Below, piece by piece: positions 1 to 8,704 of a stretch of DNA of 53,201 nucleotides (position 1 is its first letter; every line of letters begins with the position of its first letter). The notes beneath the pieces are model-generated. The model did not search any database. It had not been told where the DNA came from and saw only the letters and a list, made by a program, of their open reading frames with translations. Both the position numbers and the translations under genes were made by a program. The DNA is from an uncultured Clostridiaceae bacterium (lineage in GTDB: Bacteria > Bacillota > Clostridia > TANB77 > CAG-508), in contig CATXTS010000001.1 of NCBI GenBank assembly GCA_958402495.1, forward strand, positions 1-53,201, written 5' to 3'.

Positions 1-1
1 A

Positions 2-472
2 GCTAAAAAAGCGGCTAAAGAATTAAAGGTAGAATTAGACCCTATCAAATTAACCAGAGGAGAAATTATTAACCAAGTATTTGAAGCAAAGGTAGAAGAT
101 ACTTTAATACAACCAACTTTTGTGTACGATTATCCTGTAGAGGTATCACCACTTACCAAAAGAAAACCAGAAGACCCACGTTTGACAGAAAGATTTGAAC
201 TATTTATTGGTGGTAGAGAATACGCAAATGCGTATTCTGAATTAAATGATCCGATTGATCAATATGAAAGATTTAAGAAACAAGTAGAAGCAAGAGATGC
301 TGGTGATGAAGAAGCTAACATGATGGATGAAGACTTTGTTAATGCTCTAGAATATGGAATGCCACCTACAGGCGGTTTAGGTATTGGAATCGATCGTTTA
401 ATTATGTTATTGACAGATTCTGCTTCTATTAGGGATGTTTTGTTATTCCCAACTATGAAACCTTTGAATTAA
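2..472 (+). CDS. lysS: Lysyl-tRNA synthetase, C-terminal part (5' end outside window)
   Basis: This is the 3' end of a class II aminoacyl-tRNA synthetase that charges tRNA-Lys. The frame is open from the window edge, so the N-terminal anticodon-binding domain and motifs 1 and 2 lie upstream of the window. The visible part contains the ERFELFIGGREYANAYSELNDP block typical of LysS and motif 3, GGLGIGIDRLIMLLT, with the arginine that contacts ATP. The protein ends with the usual LysS tail, VLLFPTMKP. The next gene starts after 187 bases and does not look functionally linked. Confidence 0.97.
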   Translation, partial: AKKAAKELKVELDPIKLTRGEIINQVFEAKVEDTLIQPTFVYDYPVEVSPLTKRKPEDPRLTERFELFIGGREYANAYSELNDPIDQYERFKKQVEARDAGDEEANMMDEDFVNALEYGMPPTGGLGIGIDRLIMLLTDSASIRDVLLFPTMKPLN

Positions 473-659
473 TCAATAAGTTTTAATATGTTCTAAAAAG
501 TGCTAAAAATAAAGGTTTTATTTTTGAAAAAAGAATAAAATAATAATTTATATAAATAAAGAAATATATTAAATGAATTGATAAAACAGCTATAAAAAGC
601 AATTTAGAAAAAAACGACTTTACTTGTTTTAGATAAATTTGTTTTAATGGAGATGTATT

Positions 660-1172
660 ATGCAGGAAGAATTAAGTGATTTTTTAAAAATAGCATATCA
701 ATATAATCGAGTTAAAGATTTAAAAGAAGCATTTGAAGAATTTCCAGTAGAAGAAGAATGGCATAAAGGAAAAATTGAAAATGTTCTAAAAGAAGATAGC
801 GAATCTTATAATATTACTTATGAAATCGGAGATATAGTATTTGTTAAAGAATGCAAATATCCTGATGGAAAAATAGGAAATAATCATTTCTTTGTAATAA
901 TAGATAAAAATAATACTGCCGTTCCTATCGAAAACTTTGGCATGATAATATCCTCTAATTTAAATAAATTAAAATTTAAATCAAATAAGTTATTAAAAAA
1001 AGATGAAATAAATAACTTACATAAAGACAGTATAGTAAAAACAGATGTTGTATACAAAATTTTAAATGAACAGATAATTTTTAAAATTGGCATCGTAAGT
1101 TATGAAAAAATAGAAGAATATAAGGAGAGTTTTTATGATAGTTTAAAAAATGAAAATTCTAATGAAAGCTAA
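660..1172 (+). CDS. PemK/MazF-like protein, putative toxin-type partner of the HipA-like kinase
   Basis: A 170-residue soluble protein. The middle, from about residue 55, reads EIGDIVFVKE followed by a glycine-rich turn and NHFFVIID, the pattern of the first strands of the PemK/MazF SH3-like barrel (GDIV...R/NHP.VVI). The N-terminal 50 residues are acidic and helical and the C-terminus is lysine/glutamate-rich. It has its own weak ribosome binding site (TGGAGATG). It lies 116 bases upstream of a HipA/CtkA-like kinase on the same strand, and the two probably form a unit. The family call rests on motif recognition only; whether it is a nuclease, an antitoxin or a regulator cannot be read from the sequence. 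Confidence 0.6.
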   Translation: MQEELSDFLKIAYQYNRVKDLKEAFEEFPVEEEWHKGKIENVLKEDSESYNITYEIGDIVFVKECKYPDGKIGNNHFFVIIDKNNTAVPIENFGMIISSNLNKLKFKSNKLLKKDEINNLHKDSIVKTDVVYKILNEQIIFKIGIVSYEKIEEYKESFYDSLKNENSNES

Positions 1173-1288
1173 TAAGTTCTAAAAAATTCAATGACGTAGC
1201 AGTACTTTAGCAGTATTTTCAGATAAAAAAGAATTGAAAGAATAGACAAAAGGTGGATTAAAGGTGGAAATATAAAAGGAGGTGCAAT

Positions 1289-2170
1289 ATGATAGATTTT
1301 TCAAAAGCAACAGAAGAATTAAATAGTTATAAGGGGTCAGAAAAAAAGAAAACCCTAATTTATGAGGATACAAGATATTTAGTTAAATTTCCAGACCCTA
1401 TAGGAGAAAAGAATAAACATATATCCTATATAAATAATGCATTTTCAGAATATATAGGGAGCAATATATTTAAAATATGTGGATTTGAGACTCAAAATAC
1501 AGTATTAGGTACATATATATATAATGAAAAAGAAAAAATAGTATGTGGATGTGAAGATTTTACTGATGAAAATCACATATTATATGAATTTGAAAATCTA
1601 GCATTAAGTGCCAATCCAGATAAAAAAATTGAAACAGAATTATCAGATATTATGGAAGTGATAGAAGAAATAAAAATGATGTCTAAAATTCATATGATTA
1701 TAAAGGATAATGTGAAAGAAAAATTTTGGGATATGTTTATAATGGATAGCTTAATAGGAAATACAGATAGACATAATGGAAATTGGGGTCTTTTAGTAAA
1801 TGTAAGAAGTAGCAGTGCAAAATTTTCCCCAATATATGATTGTGGCTCTTGCTTAAATCCGATGTTAGAAGATAGTGAAATTGAAAAATTAAGTGAAAAA
1901 GAGCTTGAAAATGTAGCCATTAATTGTTATTCTTGTATAAAAGAAAACGGAAAGAAAATAAATTATATGGACTATATTCAAAGTGCTAAAAATGAAGATT
2001 GTAATAGTGCTATTCTGAGAACCTTTACTAAAATGAATATGGATAAAATTGATAAATTTATAAATAGCATAAATTGTATGTCCATTGAAAGGAAAGAATT
2101 CTATAAAAAAATAATGAGAATCAGATATGAAATAATAAAAAAATCTTATAGTAGGCTAAATAAAGTTTAA
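1289..2170 (+). CDS. HipA/CtkA-like serine/threonine protein kinase
   Basis: A 293-residue protein with the fold signature of HipA-type kinases. The catalytic segment GNTDRHNGNWG (about residues 157-167) has the HipA DRHxxN pattern, and the following SPIYDCGSC (about residues 178-186) carries the metal-binding aspartate. The N-terminal TLIYEDTRYLVKFPDP is the nucleotide-binding strand pair with a candidate ATP-binding lysine. The size and the lack of a separate HipA N-terminal domain resemble the shorter CtkA-like group. The start has a strong ribosome binding site (AAAGGAGGTG). No HipB-like helix-turn-helix gene is next to it; the upstream neighbour is PemK-like. A toxin-antitoxin or stress-kinase role is inferred. 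Confidence 0.8.
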   Translation: MIDFSKATEELNSYKGSEKKKTLIYEDTRYLVKFPDPIGEKNKHISYINNAFSEYIGSNIFKICGFETQNTVLGTYIYNEKEKIVCGCEDFTDENHILYEFENLALSANPDKKIETELSDIMEVIEEIKMMSKIHMIIKDNVKEKFWDMFIMDSLIGNTDRHNGNWGLLVNVRSSSAKFSPIYDCGSCLNPMLEDSEIEKLSEKELENVAINCYSCIKENGKKINYMDYIQSAKNEDCNSAILRTFTKMNMDKIDKFINSINCMSIERKEFYKKIMRIRYEIIKKSYSRLNKV

Positions 2171-2334
2171 TCAATGTTCATAAGTCAATCGTTATTTATA
2201 GGAAGATTACTTAGCATTTAAAGCAGATGAGTTATAGAATAGAGAAGTTATAAAATAAAATCGATTAAGTAGAGAAAAAGAAAATAAGAGAAAATCAAAA
2301 ATAGGGGTGCTTAAAAAAGAGAAAGGAGAACAAT

Positions 2335-3078
2335 ATGTTTGGATTTACTTTTGATAGAAGAAGTCTATATATTATAATGGCTATTTTAATAATAATGATG
2401 ATAGGAAGGTATTTAGGAAATCCACAGGAATTATTAAGCCTATTACTTACTGTACCAGGTGTTTTAATAGCTATTACTTTCCACGAATATGCTCATGCAT
2501 TAGCAGCTGACAAATTAGGAGATGATACACCCAGAAGACAGGGAAGACTAACTTTAAATCCATTAGCACATTTAGACCCTATAGGTTCTATCATGTTATT
2601 ATTTGCAGGATTTGGTTGGGGAAAGCCAGTAGAAATTAATCCTAGAAATTTTAATAGAAATATAACCATGAGTAAAGGAGATGCCATTGTATCTATAGCA
2701 GGACCTTTGATGAACTTATTACTAGCACTAATATTTTCGATTATCTATTTTGCCATAGGTACTTTTGCACCAGTCTTTGCAATTGGTAGCCAATTAGGAT
2801 TGATTATTATGACAATATTACAAATGACGGTTATTATAAACATTGGACTAGGTATTTTTAATCTCATTCCATTACCACCATTAGATGGTTCAAAAGTTTT
2901 AAAAAACTTCTTACCATATTCTGCGCGTACATGGATGGAAAATTATGAATCCATTTTTTACATTGTTTTTGTTGTATTATGGGTAACAGGTCTTGCAGGA
3001 CTAATTATTTCACCAGTAATTAATGGGGTATATAATGGAATTACCAGTATAGTTGCTAGTTTATTTGGATTATTTTAA
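2335..3078 (+). CDS. Site-2 protease family (M50) membrane metalloprotease
   Basis: A 247-residue polytopic membrane protein of the short M50 group (YwhC-like). The zinc motif HEYAHAL (HExxH) sits in a membrane segment at about residues 49-55, and the third ligand motif NLIPLPPLDG is at about residues 178-187. A conserved NPLAHLDPIG stretch lies between them. Four to six hydrophobic segments are visible. There is no PDZ domain, unlike RseP. Family members cleave transmembrane substrates within the membrane; the substrate is unknown here. The start follows GAAAGGAG. The gene precedes tsaD by 28 bases and is probably co-transcribed with it. Confidence 0.9.
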   Translation: MFGFTFDRRSLYIIMAILIIMMIGRYLGNPQELLSLLLTVPGVLIAITFHEYAHALAADKLGDDTPRRQGRLTLNPLAHLDPIGSIMLLFAGFGWGKPVEINPRNFNRNITMSKGDAIVSIAGPLMNLLLALIFSIIYFAIGTFAPVFAIGSQLGLIIMTILQMTVIINIGLGIFNLIPLPPLDGSKVLKNFLPYSARTWMENYESIFYIVFVVLWVTGLAGLIISPVINGVYNGITSIVASLFGLF

Positions 3079-3106
3079 AAGGCAATAGAAAGGAAAAACA
3101 AGTAAA

Positions 3107-4132
3107 ATGAAACAAGATACAGATATATTGGTATTAGGAATTGAATCTAGTTGTGATGAGACTTCTGTAGCCATAGTCAAAAACGGAAGAGAAGTACTAT
3201 CTAATGTGATAAGCTCGCAAATTGACATCCATGAAAAATTTGGAGGTGTCGTGCCGGAAATTGCCTCTAGAAATCATGTAGAAGCTATTTCTAATGTCAC
3301 TAAAAAAGCCTTAGAAGAAGCACAAGTAACCATGGAAGATATTGATGCCATTGCTTGTACCTATGGACCAGGTTTAGTAGGAGCACTTTTAGTTGGTGTT
3401 TCCTATGCAAAAGCATTAAGCTACGCTACAGGAAAACCACTTATCGGTACCAATCACTTAGAAGGACATATAGCAGCTAACTATATTACCCACAAAGATT
3501 TAAAACCACCATTTTTATGTATGGTAATTTCTGGTGGACATACACATTTGATTCATATTAAAGATTATAAACAATTCGAAATATTAGGAAAGACAAAAGA
3601 TGACGCGATAGGTGAAGCCTTTGACAAAGTAGCAAGAGTAATCGGTTTAGGATATCCAGGAGGACCAAAAGTAGACAAACTGGCAAAAGAAGGAGAGCCT
3701 AATATTGTACTTCCTAAAACGCATTTTGAAAATTTAGACTTTAGTTTTAGTGGAATTAAGACAGCAGTCATTAATTTACATCATAAGCAACCAGATATAA
3801 ACAAAGCTGATTTATGTGCTAGTTTTGAAAAAACGGTAACAGATATTTTATTAACCAATGTACAAAAAGCCATGAAGGAATATAATATCCATACCGTAGC
3901 TTTAGCAGGTGGTGTATCTGCTAATAGTTATATTCGAGAACGATTTAAACAATTAGAGGAAATACCAGGTATTCAAGTCTATTATCCAGAACCTGTTTTA
4001 TGTACGGATAATGGTGCTATGATTGCAGCAGCAGGGTACTATAATTATATCCATAAACAGGTATCTGACTTAACATTAAATGCCATACCCAATTTAAAAA
4101 TAGAAGCAAAGGAAATGGAAGGAAAAGAATAA
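3107..4132 (+). CDS. tsaD: tRNA N6-adenosine threonylcarbamoyltransferase TsaD
   Basis: This 341-residue enzyme transfers the threonylcarbamoyl group to A37 of ANN-decoding tRNAs. It opens with LGIESSCDETSVA, the family hallmark, and carries the iron-binding HLEGH motif near residue 115, the SGGHTHL loop near residue 145, and a C-terminal ALAGGVSANSYIR plus CTDNGAMIA. The length is normal. The partner genes tsaB and tsaE are not in the window. It lies between the M50 protease (28-base gap) and a phosphoesterase (17-base gap), so the three probably share a transcript. Confidence 0.98.
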   Translation: MKQDTDILVLGIESSCDETSVAIVKNGREVLSNVISSQIDIHEKFGGVVPEIASRNHVEAISNVTKKALEEAQVTMEDIDAIACTYGPGLVGALLVGVSYAKALSYATGKPLIGTNHLEGHIAANYITHKDLKPPFLCMVISGGHTHLIHIKDYKQFEILGKTKDDAIGEAFDKVARVIGLGYPGGPKVDKLAKEGEPNIVLPKTHFENLDFSFSGIKTAVINLHHKQPDINKADLCASFEKTVTDILLTNVQKAMKEYNIHTVALAGGVSANSYIRERFKQLEEIPGIQVYYPEPVLCTDNGAMIAAAGYYNYIHKQVSDLTLNAIPNLKIEAKEMEGKE

Positions 4133-4149
4133 TTTAGAAAGGATTCAAA

Positions 4150-4866
4150 ATGGCAATTTATATCATAGGGGATTTACACTTGTCTTTTGCAGAAAACAAA
4201 CCAATGAGTATATTTGGGGCAAACTGGGAAGGACATAGTGATAAAATAAAAGCAGATTGGTTAGCAAAAGTAAAACCAGAAGATACCGTTATTTTAGCGG
4301 GTGATTTTTCTTGGGCCATGTATCTGGAAGATACTTACTTAGACTTCATGTACTTGAATGAATTTCCAGGAAAGAAAATTTTATTAAAAGGAAATCATGA
4401 TTATTGGTGGACCACTATTACAAGTATGAAACGTTATTTACAAGAAAAAGAGATTAAAAATGTCGATTTCTTATATAATAACTCCTTTTTAATAGAGGAC
4501 AAAATTATTACAGGTACAAGAGGATGGAGTTTATTAGACTCGGACAATAGCCAAAAAATGATTAAAAGGGAATCTTTGCGCTTAGAATTATCTATGAAAG
4601 AAAGTCTAGAGGCCTATGGTGAAGAAAAAGAAAGAATTGTCGTTATGCATTATCCGCCAGTAACGAAAGCGACGATGAACAATGGAACGATTTATCATCC
4701 AGAATTTATCCAAGTGATGAAAAAGTATAATGTCAAAAAATGTTTTTATGGACATCTACATGGAAAATCTCATAAAGATGCTATAGAAGGAATAGTAGAT
4801 GGCATCCATTTAAAACTAATTAGTGCGGATTACTTAGATTTTCAATTATATAAAATAGAAACTTAA
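4150..4866 (+). CDS. Metallophosphoesterase (calcineurin-like)
   Basis: A 238-residue soluble phosphoesterase with all the metal-binding motifs in order: GDLHLS near the N-terminus, GDFSWAM near residue 51, GNHDYWW near residue 81, MHYPP near residue 165 and GHLHG near residue 200. The substrate cannot be told from sequence. It starts 17 bases after tsaD and is followed by an intrinsic terminator, so it ends the M50-tsaD-phosphoesterase operon. Confidence 0.9.
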   Translation: MAIYIIGDLHLSFAENKPMSIFGANWEGHSDKIKADWLAKVKPEDTVILAGDFSWAMYLEDTYLDFMYLNEFPGKKILLKGNHDYWWTTITSMKRYLQEKEIKNVDFLYNNSFLIEDKIITGTRGWSLLDSDNSQKMIKRESLRLELSMKESLEAYGEEKERIVVMHYPPVTKATMNNGTIYHPEFIQVMKKYNVKKCFYGHLHGKSHKDAIEGIVDGIHLKLISADYLDFQLYKIET

Positions 4867-4906
4867 AGGAAACAAAATAAAAATAGAAAAATAAGTGAAA
4901 CAAAAG

Positions 4907-4943
4907 TAGTACTATCTAAAAAAACAGAATAGTACTATTTTTT
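4907..4943 (+). terminator. Intrinsic terminator after the tsaD operon
   Basis: A perfect 9-base inverted repeat, TAGTACTAT and ATAGTACTA, with a 13-base loop, is followed directly by six T residues. It lies between the phosphoesterase and pepF. Confidence 0.8.
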
Positions 4944-4961
4944 CTAAGGAGGAAAATATTT

Positions 4962-6749
4962 ATGAAAAAAACAGAAGAATGGAATTTAACAGATATTTTT
5001 AAGGATGAACAAGCCTATGTTGCTTGTAAAGAAGAACTACTAAACATCATAGAAGAAATAGGTAAAAAAGAAGGAACCATTACTAGTACAGCAAAAGATT
5101 TGTTAGAAGGGTATACTTTATACGAAAAAGTTTTAAAACTATATGAAAAGATATATGCTTATGGCATGTTAACCTATCATTTAAATATGGCTAATGAAAT
5201 AGGCATGAAACTTTTTAAAGAAGTAGAAAATATAGGTACTTATTTTAGTGAAAAAACAGCTTATATAAGACCAGAAATGATTGCTTTAGAAGAAGGAAAA
5301 CTCCAAGCATATATGCAAGAGCAACCTGCTTTACAAAGATATGAAAGAATCTTTAAGAGAATACAGGAAGAAAAAATACATACATTATCTAAAGAAGCAG
5401 AAAATTTATTGGCCAATTTTACACAAGTGTTTTCAGCACCAGAAAATATCTTTGATATATTAACCAATACAGAATTTAAATTTGGTATGTTAAAAGATGA
5501 AGAAGGAAAAGACGTGCCTCTAACAGATGCTACTTATAGCAACTTTTTAAAAAGTCAAGAAGAAAGGATTAGAAAAGAAGCATTTGATTTAATGTATGAT
5601 AAATATGCACAATTTAATCATACATTAGCAGAAATCTATCTAACAATGGTTAAAGAAGATACTGTGGAGAGTAAAGTCAGAAATTATGCATCTTCTTTAG
5701 AAAAAGCAGTGACACAAGATGATGCTACTCCAAAAGTCTATGAAGCGTTAATGCAAACAGTCCAATCCCATATGACAGAAAATCATCAATTTATGAACAT
5801 AAAAAAACAATTATTGCATAAAGAGCAAATGCATATGTATGACTTATATGTAAATCCTTTTTCTAAAAGCACAGATACGATTACATTTGAACAAGCCAAA
5901 CAAGAAGTATTAGAAGCACTATCTATATTAGGAGAAGAATATCATCAAAAATTACAAGAAGCATTTGATAACCAATGGATAGATGTATATGAAAGAGAAA
6001 ATAAGAGAAGCGGTGCCTATAGTATGGGTGTTTATGGAATTCACCCTTTTGTACTAATGAATTTTGTAAATAGTAGTCGAGATGTGAGCACCATAGCCCA
6101 TGAATTAGGACATAGTTTGCATTCAGATTATGCAAACCGTACACAAAATGTACTAGATGCCAATTATACCATTATGGTAGCAGAAGTGGCTTCTACGGTT
6201 AATGAAATATTATTAGCTGAATATCAGTTAAAACAAGAAACTAGTCCTATGAAAAAGGCAGAAATTCTATATGAATTATTAGAAATGATAAGAGCCACTT
6301 TTTATAGACAGTCTATGTTTGCAGAATTTGAAAAACAAGTCCATGAAGCAGTCGAAAAAGGAGAAATGCTATCAGCAGAGGATTTAAACAAACAATATTA
6401 TGCCTTAAATGAACAGTACTTTGGAAAAGAAGTTGTGATAGATGAACCTATCCAATATGAATGGTCTAGAATACCACATTTCTATACACCTTTTTATGTC
6501 TACAAATATGCTACAGGGATAAGTGCTGCTATAACCATAGCCATGAAAATACTAAGTAAAGAAGAAGGATACACTCAAAAATATATAGAAATGTTGAAAC
6601 AAGGTTGTAGTAAAAAAGCAGTAGATTTATTAAAAATGGTGGAGGTAGATTTAGAAAGTACAACTCCTTATGAACAGACAGTGCAATATTATGAAAAGAA
6701 AATGGAAGAATTAACAAAAATTTTAGCTAATGAAAAAAATAATTTATAG
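4962..6749 (+). CDS. pepF: Oligoendopeptidase F
   Basis: A 595-residue M3B zinc metallopeptidase, the normal PepF length, which degrades short peptides in the cytoplasm. The catalytic motif AHELGHSLH (HExxH) is at about residues 379-387, and the downstream glutamate is in EVASTVNE. The C-terminal PIQYEWSRIPHFYTPFYVYKYATG block carries the conserved substrate-binding histidine and tyrosines. No signal peptide is visible. The start follows CTAAGGAGG just after the preceding terminator, so it is probably a separate unit. Confidence 0.97.
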   Translation: MKKTEEWNLTDIFKDEQAYVACKEELLNIIEEIGKKEGTITSTAKDLLEGYTLYEKVLKLYEKIYAYGMLTYHLNMANEIGMKLFKEVENIGTYFSEKTAYIRPEMIALEEGKLQAYMQEQPALQRYERIFKRIQEEKIHTLSKEAENLLANFTQVFSAPENIFDILTNTEFKFGMLKDEEGKDVPLTDATYSNFLKSQEERIRKEAFDLMYDKYAQFNHTLAEIYLTMVKEDTVESKVRNYASSLEKAVTQDDATPKVYEALMQTVQSHMTENHQFMNIKKQLLHKEQMHMYDLYVNPFSKSTDTITFEQAKQEVLEALSILGEEYHQKLQEAFDNQWIDVYERENKRSGAYSMGVYGIHPFVLMNFVNSSRDVSTIAHELGHSLHSDYANRTQNVLDANYTIMVAEVASTVNEILLAEYQLKQETSPMKKAEILYELLEMIRATFYRQSMFAEFEKQVHEAVEKGEMLSAEDLNKQYYALNEQYFGKEVVIDEPIQYEWSRIPHFYTPFYVYKYATGISAAITIAMKILSKEEGYTQKYIEMLKQGCSKKAVDLLKMVEVDLESTTPYEQTVQYYEKKMEELTKILANEKNNL

Positions 6750-6796
6750 TTAAATTGTATTGGAAAGACCCCTTTTCAAAAAAATAAGTGTAAAGT

Positions 6797-6825
6797 TTGA
6801 CAAATGTAACAAGATGTGGTAAAAT
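6797..6825 (+). promoter_or_regulatory. Sigma-A-type promoter for rplU-rpmA
   Basis: TTGACA and TAAAAT are separated by exactly 17 bases, directly upstream of the L21 leader. Confidence 0.85.
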
Positions 6826-6831
6826 AATTAT

Positions 6832-6915
6832 CTGTAAGCCGCCTGAGTCGGGTATTTAAAAGCTAAATGAATTAGCTACCTAGTATTTTATGCTTAGCGA
6901 GTATACATATAAAGG
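6832..6915 (+). ncRNA. Ribosomal protein L21 leader
   Basis: The transcribed leader between the promoter and rplU contains GTAAGCCGCCTGAGTCGGG and a second stem region around AAGCTAAATGAATTAGCTA. The layout matches the Firmicutes L21 leader, a structured element thought to bind L21 and autoregulate the operon. The identification rests on position and recognisable sequence, not on a covariance search. Confidence 0.75.
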
Positions 6916-6930
6916 GAGGTGCATTTTATA

Positions 6931-7320
6931 ATGTACGCAATTATTGAAAGCTGTGGAAAGCAATACAAAGTTTCTGAAGGAGATGTTGTATTCTTTGAGA
7001 AATTAGATGCTGAAGAAGGAAAGAAAGTAACTTTTAATGAAGTAGTTTTAGTATCTGATGACAAAAAAGTAGAAGTAGGAGCTCCTTACGTAAAAGGTGT
7101 AAAAGTAGAGGGAAAAGTGATTGCACATGGTAAAGGTAAAAAAATTATCGTTTACAAGTACAAAGCAAAGAAAAACTACAGAAGAACACAAGGACATAGA
7201 CAACCATTTACAAAGGTAGAAATTACTAAAATAGCTATGCCAGCTGCTAAGACAGAAGCAAAAGCAACTGCTGCAAAACCAGCTACTAGCAAAGCAAAAA
7301 CTGAAAAAGTAGAAGCTTAA
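6931..7320 (+). CDS. rplU: 50S ribosomal protein L21
   Basis: This 129-residue protein begins MYAIIESCGKQYKVSEGD, the standard L21 start, and includes KIIVYKYKAKKNYRRTQGHRQ, the RNA-binding part. The ATG at 6931 is preferred over an in-frame GTG at 6919, because that GTG lies inside the ribosome binding site AAGGGAGG. The last 25 residues are an alanine/lysine-rich extension beyond the usual L21 end. The next gene is rpmA with only 55 bases between; no prp (ysxB) gene fits in the gap. Confidence 0.98.
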   Translation: MYAIIESCGKQYKVSEGDVVFFEKLDAEEGKKVTFNEVVLVSDDKKVEVGAPYVKGVKVEGKVIAHGKGKKIIVYKYKAKKNYRRTQGHRQPFTKVEITKIAMPAAKTEAKATAAKPATSKAKTEKVEA

Positions 7321-7375
7321 AGTTATAAAAATAGAAGGATAATAAAAATAGATAACACGAAGGGAGTGAGAAAAC

Positions 7376-7645
7376 ATGGCTCATAAGAAAGGTCAAGGTA
7401 GTGTTAAGAACGGTAGAGATAGCGAGTCAAAACGTCTTGGATTAAAAAGAGCAGATGGACAATTTGTTTTAGCTGGAAATATTCTAGTAAGACAAAGAGG
7501 AACTAAATTTCATCCAGGAACAAATGTAGGCATCGGAAGTGATGATACTTTATTTGCTCTAACAGATGGAAAAGTAAAATTTGAAAGACTTGGAAGAGAT
7601 AAAAAGAAAGTCAGTGTTTATCCCGTAGAGGAAGCACAAGCTTAA
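7376..7645 (+). CDS. rpmA: 50S ribosomal protein L27
   Basis: This 89-residue protein contributes to the peptidyl transferase region of the 50S subunit. It starts MAHKKGQGSVKNGRDS, so it begins directly at the mature L27 N-terminus. Many Firmicutes carry an extra cleavable N-terminal peptide removed by the protease Prp, usually encoded between rplU and rpmA. Both the extension and the protease gene are missing here, which is self-consistent. It shares the L21 promoter and ends at a strong terminator. Confidence 0.98.
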   Translation: MAHKKGQGSVKNGRDSESKRLGLKRADGQFVLAGNILVRQRGTKFHPGTNVGIGSDDTLFALTDGKVKFERLGRDKKKVSVYPVEEAQA

Positions 7646-7655
7646 GAAAGAAAAG

Positions 7656-7689
7656 AGAAATTCTAAAATGATTTAGAGTTTCTTTTTTT
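7656..7689 (+). terminator. Intrinsic terminator after rpmA
   Basis: AGAAATTCTAAA and TTTAGAGTTTCT form a 12-pair stem with one G-U pair and a 4-base loop, followed by six T residues. Confidence 0.85.
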
Positions 7690-7761
7690 AGGAAAAAAAG
7701 CAATGCAATTGTTAACATAGAATTTATGGATATTATGTAAAATTAACCGTATAATAAATTT

Positions 7762-7787
7762 GTAACCAAACATAAGTAACCAAACAT
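7762..7787 (+). repeat. 12-base direct repeat upstream of the GC-richer gene
   Basis: GTAACCAAACAT occurs twice, separated by AA (period 14). It lies just before the ribosome binding site of the coiled-coil gene. It could be an operator or a scar of insertion; nothing further can be said. Confidence 0.6.
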
Positions 7788-7803
7788 GGTAGGAGGAGAC
7801 AAC

Positions 7804-8199
7804 ATGGTAAATCTGCGGGAAAAGTATCACAAAGAGATTAGTTTGCTGACACAGGATGCACTGGCAAACCAGAAAGAGGCTACTCAGAATTTGCAGGAGT
7901 GCGAGGAAGCGGTTGTAGACTGCAAAGAGGAAGTTAAGAACCTCAAGGAAACTGCCAGAACGGCGCATAAGGCTTTCGTGGATGTTATCAAGGTTCTTGG
8001 GAGATTAGCTTTTACCAAAAATCCCAATCCGGAAGAGGTGTTAAAGGCAACCGAGCCGTGCAACACATACGTCCAGGCAGCAGGCCAGAGACCTATTGCA
8101 GAAGAAAGATTGGAAGAAGCCAAAGAAGAACTGTCAAAAGCGCAGCAGGAGATGTATGAAGCATCGGCGGCGGTAAACAGCCTTACATTCTTTGGATGA
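7804..8199 (+). CDS. Small coiled-coil protein of foreign composition
   Basis: A 131-residue, highly charged, mostly helical protein that I do not recognise. Long heptad-like stretches around residues 25-60 and 95-120 suggest a coiled coil. Three cysteines are present. The ATG at 7804 is chosen because it lies eight bases after AGGAGGAG; an upstream ATG at 7786 precedes that site. Codon use is clearly unlike the neighbours, with many CTG, GCG, CAG, AAG and GAG codons and one CGG at 7816. It stands alone between two terminators. Recent horizontal acquisition is the best explanation. Confidence 0.75.
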   Translation: MVNLREKYHKEISLLTQDALANQKEATQNLQECEEAVVDCKEEVKNLKETARTAHKAFVDVIKVLGRLAFTKNPNPEEVLKATEPCNTYVQAAGQRPIAEERLEEAKEELSKAQQEMYEASAAVNSLTFFG

Positions 8200-8206
8200 G
8201 TTACGA

Positions 8207-8238
8207 AAAGAGAGGACAAAAATGTCCTTTCTTTTTTT
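8207..8238 (+). terminator. Intrinsic terminator after the coiled-coil gene
   Basis: AAAGAGAGGACA and TGTCCTTTCTTT form a 12-pair stem with one G-U pair and an AAAA loop, running into a T tract. Confidence 0.85.
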
Positions 8239-8243
8239 GTATT

Positions 8244-8690
8244 ATAGGAAATTTCTACTTTTAGGCAAAAAAACATTGTGAACGTATGTACTGTATGCTA
8301 CAATATAGAATATGGACAAGAGGTGATGAAGATATGCTTAAACTTTAAGTATATGTGAAAACCTCAAAAGATAAATCAAGAGATAATAGAAGACATTATG
8401 TGGCATTGTGCAGAAGTATACAACACCTTCCATTACGAGCTACAAAAGGAAAAATAGAAATATATAAAAGCACCAAGTAAAAAAGTCTATGAAGTAAAAG
8501 CATATCAATAAATGACATACCAGGACAAAGCGTGCATGAAATGTGAAGTATGTGCAATGAAATGTTTAACAGAAGAATTAAAGAAATTAGAAGAAAGATA
8601 TTATCCATATACAATAATAGATATATACAAGATTAAGATTAATATGGTTTGTGAGAGATTTTATTGTAATAAAATATTGGTGATTTTTTA
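8244..8690 (+). pseudogene. Decayed TnpB/OrfB-type transposase relic, copy A
   Basis: This interval has no intact gene. After an ATG at 8334 the translation reads MLKL, a stop, then VYVKTSKDK; in the next frame it continues NQEIIEDIMWHCAEVYNTF and HYELQKEK to a stop at 8456. That pattern resembles the N-terminal part of IS200/IS605-family TnpB proteins. Further stops and shifts follow. The first 32 bases (TATAGGAAATTTCTACTTTTAGG and flank) and the VYNTFHYELQ segment recur about 1 kb downstream in copy B, so both derive from one element family. It is non-functional. Confidence 0.6.
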
Positions 8691-8704
8691 AAGGGGTGTT
8701 TTAT

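Noticed and set aside
505..525. AT-only hairpin after lysS as a terminator.
   Set aside because: AAAAATAAA/TTTATTTTT contains no G-C pairs, so it is too weak to call.
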